Assembly: GCA_030636465.1 (NCBI GenBank)
Contig: DAOVWW010000015.1
Span: 1 to 11,190 of the forward strand
Length of the DNA stretch: 11,190 nucleotides
Direction: 5' to 3'
Source: Gammaproteobacteria bacterium
GTDB taxonomy: Bacteria > Pseudomonadota > Gammaproteobacteria > BMS3Bbin11
The first letter of the stretch is position 1. Every line of letters starts with the position of its first letter. The position numbers and the translations under genes were made by a program. Below, piece by piece: positions 6,647 through 11,190 of the stretch. Below the pieces are notes generated by a model that searched no databases, had not been told where the DNA came from, and worked only from the letters and a program-made list of their open reading frames with translations.

Positions 6647-7294
6647 GTGGATCTTAATCTTGTAGAAGACGACGAGCAGGAAAGAGCAAAAAAATGGTGG
6701 AAAGAAAATCGATTTCCTATCATCTCAGGTGTAGTCCTCGGTCTCTCCATAATTATCGGTTTTAACTGGTGGGGTGAGTATCAAACATCCAGGGCAGAAG
6801 ACGCATCAAAGCTCTATCAGGAAATGTTAAATAATGATCAGGTGAATAACCGTGTGCCGATTGCTGCGACCACAGCAGGACAGAAAATTATTGATGATTA
6901 TGCTGATACCAGCTACTCAGGTAAGGCTGCCCTGATTCTGGCGCGTATTGCCTTTGACAATAATAATATTGATGCAGCGAAAGAAAAGCTTAACTGGACG
7001 ATTGAAAATGCAAAGCAATTTGAAACCGTTCATGCAGCACGATTAAGGCTGGCGACTATCCTGGTCATAGAAAAGAAACAGTCCGAAGCTCTTGAGCTGA
7101 TAAGTGTTGAGCATATGGACGGTTTCGAATCGCATTATTATGAATTGCGAGGGGACATATATCAGGATATGAATCAACCGGATAAGGCAAGAGATGCATA
7201 CCGAGCAGCAATTGACGGACTGGCTGCCGGATCTATGTACGAGCCTGTACTGAAAATGAAGCTGGATGCAATTGCCTCTGGCAGTAAATTATGA
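6647..7294 (+). CDS. yfgM: YfgM family ancillary SecYEG translocon subunit
   Basis: A 215-residue inner-membrane protein with a short acidic cytoplasmic N-terminus (LVEDDEQERAKKWWKEN), one transmembrane helix at about 23-42, and a periplasmic helical TPR-like domain (about 50-205). In E. coli YfgM joins PpiD at the SecYEG translocon and aids periplasmic chaperone traffic. The start is GTG at 6647: AGGAG at 6635-6639 lies 7 nt upstream and overlaps the hisS stop codon, and the protein then matches the family length. A longer in-frame reading from ATG 6569 would overlap hisS by 68 bp and add a non-conserved N-terminus. The stop overlaps the bamB start as ATGA, indicating translational coupling. 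The hisS-yfgM-bamB-der order is conserved in gammaproteobacteria. Confidence 0.92.
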   Translation: MDLNLVEDDEQERAKKWWKENRFPIISGVVLGLSIIIGFNWWGEYQTSRAEDASKLYQEMLNNDQVNNRVPIAATTAGQKIIDDYADTSYSGKAALILARIAFDNNNIDAAKEKLNWTIENAKQFETVHAARLRLATILVIEKKQSEALELISVEHMDGFESHYYELRGDIYQDMNQPDKARDAYRAAIDGLAAGSMYEPVLKMKLDAIASGSKL

Positions 7295-8433
7295 AGCTCA
7301 GATTCTTTATCCTTTTACTTGCAGCTACGCTAATTTCAGGGTGTTCAATGTTTGGTGGGAAGGAAGAGCTTAATCCACCAGAAAAACTGCAGCCTGTTAT
7401 CGAGAAAGTAAAATTCGGTAAGGTCTGGAAGGCATCAAGTGGAAAAATATTAAAAAATAACAAGCAGATTCAGCCAATTCTTGTCGATACAACCCTGTAT
7501 GCCGTATCCAGTGCTGGTGTGGTATCTGCTTTTGATGCCGAAACAGGAGATAAACTCTGGAGTCGCAAGCTTAAGCTGAAAATAACAGCTGGTATTGGTT
7601 ATGGTGACGGCCTGTTGCTAGCTGGAACAGAAGATGGTGAAGTCGTTGCATTGTATGCCAGCAATGGCAACCCTGCCTGGGTTGCTGATGCCAGGGGTGG
7701 GGTGCTTGCCAGTCCTGCTGGAGGGCAGAATGTTGTGGTTGTTCCAACTTCCGGAGACAAGCTTGTAGGATTGTCTGCAACAGATGGCACGATAATCTGG
7801 ACATTGTCAGAAACCACTCCACGATTACTGTTACGAGGCAGGGGCCGGCCTCTCGTTGTCAGTGATGTTATTCTTGCCGGTTTTGATAATGGCAAATTGA
7901 TGTTAATCAGGCTTGATAATGGACAGCGTTTATGGGAAGTGCGAGTCGGAGATTCCATAGGAAAAACAGAAATTGAAAGACTGGCAGATGTTGATGGCCG
8001 GCCTGTTTTAATCGATGAAACAGTCTATTCAGCAGCCTATCAGTCAAGAGTTATGGCTATAGATGCACCGTCAGCTAAAATGGTCTGGGAGAATGAAATT
8101 TCTACCAGCAAGGACATGGATGCCGATGAGAGCAATCTGTATGTTGTCGGAGAGAACGATGTCATCTATGCGATTAATCGCGAGTCTGGTGAGACAGTGT
8201 GGGAACAGGATGAGCTGCTGAACAGAAAATTGACACCCCCTGCGGTAATAAACAGACACATTGTGGTAGGTGACTACCAGGGCTATCTGCATGTGATTAA
8301 TTCCGCTACTGGTGAAATAGACGCCAGAGTAAAAACTGGCAGTGAATTTCTCTCTCAACCTGTAACTCGAGGTAACTCAGTTTGGGTTCAAACTCTGGAA
8401 GGCAACATATTTGCCTTCCAGCTATCCGAATAA
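7291..8433 (+). CDS. bamB: Outer-membrane assembly lipoprotein BamB
   Basis: A 380-residue lipoprotein subunit of the BAM complex that folds beta-barrel proteins into the outer membrane. The signal peptide ends in lipobox ISGC, giving lipidated C18; the +2 residue is Ser, consistent with outer-membrane sorting. The rest is a PQQ-like beta-propeller. Blade-closing motifs of the D/S-x-x-x-G-x-x-x-W type are visible at about 81-90, 121-130, 161-170, 206-215, 257-266, 295-304 and 336-345. That gives seven recognisable repeats in a fold that usually has eight blades. The length is close to E. coli BamB (392). The ATG overlaps the yfgM stop. der starts 24 bp after its stop. Confidence 0.95.
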   Translation: MKLRFFILLLAATLISGCSMFGGKEELNPPEKLQPVIEKVKFGKVWKASSGKILKNNKQIQPILVDTTLYAVSSAGVVSAFDAETGDKLWSRKLKLKITAGIGYGDGLLLAGTEDGEVVALYASNGNPAWVADARGGVLASPAGGQNVVVVPTSGDKLVGLSATDGTIIWTLSETTPRLLLRGRGRPLVVSDVILAGFDNGKLMLIRLDNGQRLWEVRVGDSIGKTEIERLADVDGRPVLIDETVYSAAYQSRVMAIDAPSAKMVWENEISTSKDMDADESNLYVVGENDVIYAINRESGETVWEQDELLNRKLTPPAVINRHIVVGDYQGYLHVINSATGEIDARVKTGSEFLSQPVTRGNSVWVQTLEGNIFAFQLSE

Positions 8434-8457
8434 CGCCTGGATTCCCCCAACTTAAGC

Positions 8458-9813
8458 ATGAAACCCGTAATCGCCCTGGTAGGACAACCGAATGTAGGGA
8501 AGTCCACTCTCTTTAACCGCCTGACTCGTAGCCGTGATGCACTGGTAGACGATCAGCCGGGAATTACTCGTGATCGCATTTATGGAAATGCCCGGTTTCA
8601 TGATAAATCATTTATTATTATTGATACCGGTGGCCTCGACGATGGGAATGATCCATTGCAGTCAGTAATGTCTAGCCAGACCTGGGATGCGGCTGATGAA
8701 GCCGATGCTGTTATCTTTCTGGTTGATGGGCGCGCGGGTTTATCTTCACTTGATGATCGAATTCTTTCACGTCTCAGAAAACTGGGTAAGCGCGTAACCC
8801 TGGCTGTAAATAAAACAGAAGGTCTGGATACCGACCAGCGCATGTCAGAATTTTTTGCACTGGGTCTCGGCACCCCTGTGCCAATTTCTTCAGCACATGG
8901 ACAGGGCGTATCTGCCCTGATGGCAAATGTACTGGAAGAGTTTCCCCTGCAGACGACAGATACTGATGAGAATACCGGGCCTGTGATTGCCGTCATTGGC
9001 CGGCCCAATGCTGGTAAATCGACGCTGATTAACGCCTTGTTAGGTGAGCAGCGGGTAGTGGTCTTCGACCGCCCTGGGACCACACGTGATAGTGTCAAAA
9101 TACCCTTTGAGCGTGAAGGGAAAGAATATACCTTGATCGATACGGCAGGTGTGCGCCGACGTGGCAGGGTAGACGAGAAGATTGAAAAGTTTTCTGTAAT
9201 CAAGACCTTGCAGGCAATTGATCAGGCTAATGTTGTACTCATGCTGCTTGATGCAAGAAGAGAAATCAGTGACCAGGACGCGACGCTTGCCAGTTATGCC
9301 GTTACTCAGGGCAGGGCAATGGTTCTGATCGTCAATAAATGGGATGGTTTGAGTCCTGAGCAGCGCATCAGAATAAAGGATGACATAGATCGTAAACTAA
9401 AATTTTTACAATTTGCTGAATTACTCTATATTTCTGCTTTGCATGGAACGGCTGTAGGGGATATTTTTCCCGCTGTTGAGCGTGCTTTTGATGCTGCTAT
9501 GACGGATCTGCCTACTTCATTTCTAACTCGTATTCTTGAAAAAGCAGTTGAGAAAACTCCTCCGCCAATGATCTCCGGTCGCCGGATGAAACCAAAATTT
9601 GCGCATCAGGGAGGCCATAATCCACCCGTAATCGTTATTCATGGCAATCAACTTGATAGGCTACCGGGCTCATATCGCCGCTATCTAATCAATGTTTTCA
9701 GAAAAAAAGCTAATTTGCAGGGTACACCCATACGGCTGGATTTTAAGGGCGGAACCAACCCCTTTGAAGGGCGTCCGAGAACTAAGAACAGAAAACGTAG
9801 GAAAAGGGACTAA
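8458..9813 (+). CDS. der: Ribosome-assembly GTPase Der (EngA)
   Basis: A 451-residue essential GTPase for 50S ribosomal subunit maturation, with the family's two tandem G domains and a C-terminal KH-like domain. Domain 1 has P-loop GQPNVGKS (9-16), switch T37, DTGG (56-59) and NKTE (118-121). Domain 2 has GRPNAGKS (181-188), DTAG (228-231) and NKWD (293-296). The KH-like domain runs from about 352 and ends in a highly basic tail (RTKNRKRRKRD). The domain 1 G4 motif reads NKxE rather than NKxD; I recall similar variants in some betaproteobacterial Der proteins. The ATG start matches family N-termini although no strong Shine-Dalgarno site is visible. It is the last conserved gene of the cluster. 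Confidence 0.97.
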   Translation: MKPVIALVGQPNVGKSTLFNRLTRSRDALVDDQPGITRDRIYGNARFHDKSFIIIDTGGLDDGNDPLQSVMSSQTWDAADEADAVIFLVDGRAGLSSLDDRILSRLRKLGKRVTLAVNKTEGLDTDQRMSEFFALGLGTPVPISSAHGQGVSALMANVLEEFPLQTTDTDENTGPVIAVIGRPNAGKSTLINALLGEQRVVVFDRPGTTRDSVKIPFEREGKEYTLIDTAGVRRRGRVDEKIEKFSVIKTLQAIDQANVVLMLLDARREISDQDATLASYAVTQGRAMVLIVNKWDGLSPEQRIRIKDDIDRKLKFLQFAELLYISALHGTAVGDIFPAVERAFDAAMTDLPTSFLTRILEKAVEKTPPPMISGRRMKPKFAHQGGHNPPVIVIHGNQLDRLPGSYRRYLINVFRKKANLQGTPIRLDFKGGTNPFEGRPRTKNRKRRKRD

Positions 9814-9837
9814 GCAGCCGCCCTGGCACAATAAATT

Positions 9838-9853
9838 ATTACATATATGTAAT
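9838..9853. promoter_or_regulatory. Perfect 16-bp palindrome upstream of the orphan gene
   Basis: ATTACATATATGTAAT is its own reverse complement. It lies 9 bp upstream of the candidate -35 box of the following gene. The position and symmetry suit an operator or activator site for a dimeric regulator, but A/T palindromes also arise by chance in AT-rich DNA. Confidence 0.4.
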
Positions 9854-9862
9854 TCGTTGGAA

Positions 9863-9891
9863 TTGACTTTCATTACCGAGTCAACTAGATT
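9863..9891 (+). promoter_or_regulatory. Candidate sigma70 promoter with overlapping dyad
   Basis: TTGACT (9863-9868) is 5 of 6 to the -35 consensus. With exactly 17 bp spacing, TAGATT (9886-9891) is 4 of 6 to the -10. Transcription would start near 9898, at or just before the ATG at 9900, implying a nearly leaderless message. TTGACT also pairs with AGTCAA (9879-9884) as a 6-bp inverted repeat with a 10-bp spacer, which could be an operator covering the promoter. Confidence 0.45.
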
Positions 9892-9899
9892 TATTATAT

Positions 9900-11123
9900 A
9901 TGAGTAAAGATTTGCTACAAAACAGAGAAAATAAGAGTTTAGATGTAAATATGGATCAAATAGGAAACACATCAATCGGGGCTAAGCAGAAAGAAATGCT
10001 GATCGTGATGACAGCACTTCTTTACACAGAGCAGAATAATCTGCTGTCTCAATCTCAAATGCGTGATGCAAAACAAAGTCTGCAGGCTCTGTTTCTTCGT
10101 ACCAGTGGTGAGGAAACCATGTTACGTAAGCTGATTGAGATTTTGCGTTTTAATGAAGAAATGCATACGGCCTTTAGTGACCTTTCAAAAATTAGCACCC
10201 GTATCCAGAGTAGTACAGAAATTATTGCCAGGAAAGTCTCCTATTTACGCAGTTATTTTGACAGACTGAAGGTTACTCCACAGGAAAGTTCGGATTTTTT
10301 CACTCCTTTTATGAATTTCACTCATCAGTTTTTACTAAAGGTGAAAACATTTAACACTAGCATGGTGGAATTTCTTGAAATTAAGGAAGTTGAATCCAGA
10401 CGCTCAAATGAATATCGTATCGCCAAGGAAGCCAGCGTCAGGCTCAAAAAGAGATTAGCGGGTACTTTAGGTAATGATCCGCAATCTGAAGTTGAGTCGA
10501 CCATTAAAGATGAAGTTATTCAGACCTTTGATCATTCAGAAGCGAAGAACAACCTTAGTATGGTTCAGAGAGAGTCCAGGCTAAAAGAAAGAGAGATTGA
10601 TGAACTGCTGGAAGAAATTAATGCCATGTGCCAGCAGGCGATGAACCCGACCATGCGTGAAGTAAAAGACAGGGAAGTTCTGATTAAAGAAGATTATGAA
10701 GATGTCTTCACTCTCTTTGTTTCGGCGTTAAATAAGCATCGTCGACTACATAAAATTAAGGATTTCCTGATGGACTATTTCAAGCTCTATCAGCGTGCTT
10801 ACGGAATGTTCCAACTGGATTTCAACAGTTTTAAAAAAGCCGTTTCGATGATGTCTACTAATTCGCAACAGTATTTTGAAGACAAAAATGAAGATTATGA
10901 TATCCGTGACAAGCGTGACAAGCTTAAGAAGCTTGAGGCTGTAATTAACTTTCTGGAAATCGCGGCTAGAATGGTTCGAGAAGAAAGTGAACTGAACTAT
11001 CAAAAGCTGAGCAAAAAGCTATCTGATCTAATTGATAAATCTGATAGTAACTGGAGTGCCATTTCACAAGATCTTCTGGTTGCAAAGGTTTCTGCAGAAG
11101 CGGAAATGAGTACCACTATTTAA
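9900..11123 (+). CDS. Uncharacterised all-helical, coiled-coil-prone protein
   Basis: I do not recognise this 407-residue protein. It has no signal peptide, no transmembrane segment, a single cysteine (C244) and no nucleotide-binding motif, so it is probably cytoplasmic. Nearly the whole chain reads as amphipathic, strongly charged helices. Coiled-coil-like stretches are at about 160-190, 220-245 and 335-375, and there are few prolines or glycines after residue 30. A polar N-terminal tail (1-28) precedes the first helix (KQKEMLIVMTALLYTEQNNLL). No Shine-Dalgarno site precedes ATG 9900; ATGs at M18 (9951) and M33 (9996) are alternatives. The gene has its own candidate promoter and is separated from der by 86 bp, so it is probably not part of the preceding operon. 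The long clean frame and codon use similar to its neighbours support a real gene. A structural or scaffold role is conceivable but unsupported. Confidence 0.8.
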   Translation: MSKDLLQNRENKSLDVNMDQIGNTSIGAKQKEMLIVMTALLYTEQNNLLSQSQMRDAKQSLQALFLRTSGEETMLRKLIEILRFNEEMHTAFSDLSKISTRIQSSTEIIARKVSYLRSYFDRLKVTPQESSDFFTPFMNFTHQFLLKVKTFNTSMVEFLEIKEVESRRSNEYRIAKEASVRLKKRLAGTLGNDPQSEVESTIKDEVIQTFDHSEAKNNLSMVQRESRLKEREIDELLEEINAMCQQAMNPTMREVKDREVLIKEDYEDVFTLFVSALNKHRRLHKIKDFLMDYFKLYQRAYGMFQLDFNSFKKAVSMMSTNSQQYFEDKNEDYDIRDKRDKLKKLEAVINFLEIAARMVREESELNYQKLSKKLSDLIDKSDSNWSAISQDLLVAKVSAEAEMSTTI

Positions 11124-11142
11124 AAAAAAGAAGTATCAGGAT

Positions 11143-11181
11143 TTACGTATTAGGGATTACGTAACACATAAAACCTAATAC
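11143..11181. repeat. Short dispersed inverted repeat, copy B
   Basis: GTATTAGG (11147-11154) and CCTAATAC (11174-11181) are perfect 8-bp inverted arms around a 19-nt spacer containing ATTACGTAACAC. Arms, spacer length and most spacer bases match copy A at 741-782. It lies about 20 bp after the stop of the orphan gene. The window ends 9 bp later, so the element could extend further. Confidence 0.6.
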
Positions 11182-11190
11182 CTAAAACAA

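Noticed and set aside
8598..9203. Antisense open frame of 201 residues inside der
   Set aside because: It lies wholly within the well-supported der gene, its translation is low-complexity and Ser/Arg/Pro-rich, and it has no motif or ribosome binding site. It is a codon-bias shadow.
9692..9907. Small + strand frame of 71 residues overlapping the end of der and the start of the next gene
   Set aside because: It is mostly inside der in another frame, with no ribosome binding site or recognisable sequence.
1..11190. CRISPR arrays, tRNA or rRNA genes, insertion sequences with transposase, phage genes
   Set aside because: No regularly spaced direct repeats, no cloverleaf or rRNA-like sequence and no transposase, integrase or phage motif is visible. 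The repeats are short palindromic elements without genes.

Overview
The window is a housekeeping segment of a gammaproteobacterial chromosome of moderate to low GC. All ten genes are on the + strand. Nine belong to the conserved gammaproteobacterial neighbourhood that runs from the end of the isc iron-sulfur operon to der: fdx, iscX, mtaB, rlmN, pilW/pilF, rodZ, hisS, yfgM, bamB, der. The tenth, at the right end, is a long all-helical protein I do not recognise. A type IV pilus pilotin together with RodZ, BamB and YfgM fits a rod-shaped, piliated Gram-negative outside the Enterobacterales. I cannot name a genus.

Layout: 1-190 is intergenic and holds a truncated copy of a small palindromic element. 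191-726 holds fdx and iscX, 2 bp apart. 727-820 holds a short inverted repeat. 821-2146 is mtaB, followed by a weak terminator-like hairpin. 2283-4162 is rlmN overlapping pilW. 4162-4319 is a complete palindromic MITE-like element. 4346-8433 is rodZ, hisS, yfgM and bamB, with gaps of 2 and 10 bp and an ATGA overlap. 8458-9813 is der. 9814-9899 is a compact promoter and palindrome region. 9900-11123 is the unrecognised helical protein. A second copy of the short inverted repeat closes the window. No gene-free stretch exceeds 300 bases.

The genes fall into shared themes. Fdx and IscX serve [Fe-S] cluster assembly. Directly downstream are two radical-SAM [4Fe-4S] RNA-modifying enzymes, MtaB (tRNA) and RlmN (23S rRNA and tRNA). 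HisS and Der continue the translation and ribosome theme. PilW, RodZ, YfgM and BamB are envelope proteins. Compared with the order I know from Pseudomonas and E. coli, ndk is missing between iscX and rlmN, where mtaB sits instead, and ispG is missing between rodZ and hisS.

The most interesting signal is not in the genes. A 158-bp element at 4162-4319 has 18-bp terminal inverted repeats, a candidate ATTA target duplication, and two halves that are imperfect reverse complements meeting at a perfect 20-bp palindrome. A related copy lies at 1-185, directly in front of fdx. Near its centre it carries an extra insert of about 50 nt that encodes two small hairpins with GGA in the loop. One of these matches the CsrA/RsmA binding consensus at 11 of 12 positions. 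Mobile palindromes spreading candidate CsrA sites into operon leaders is a testable idea, not an established one.
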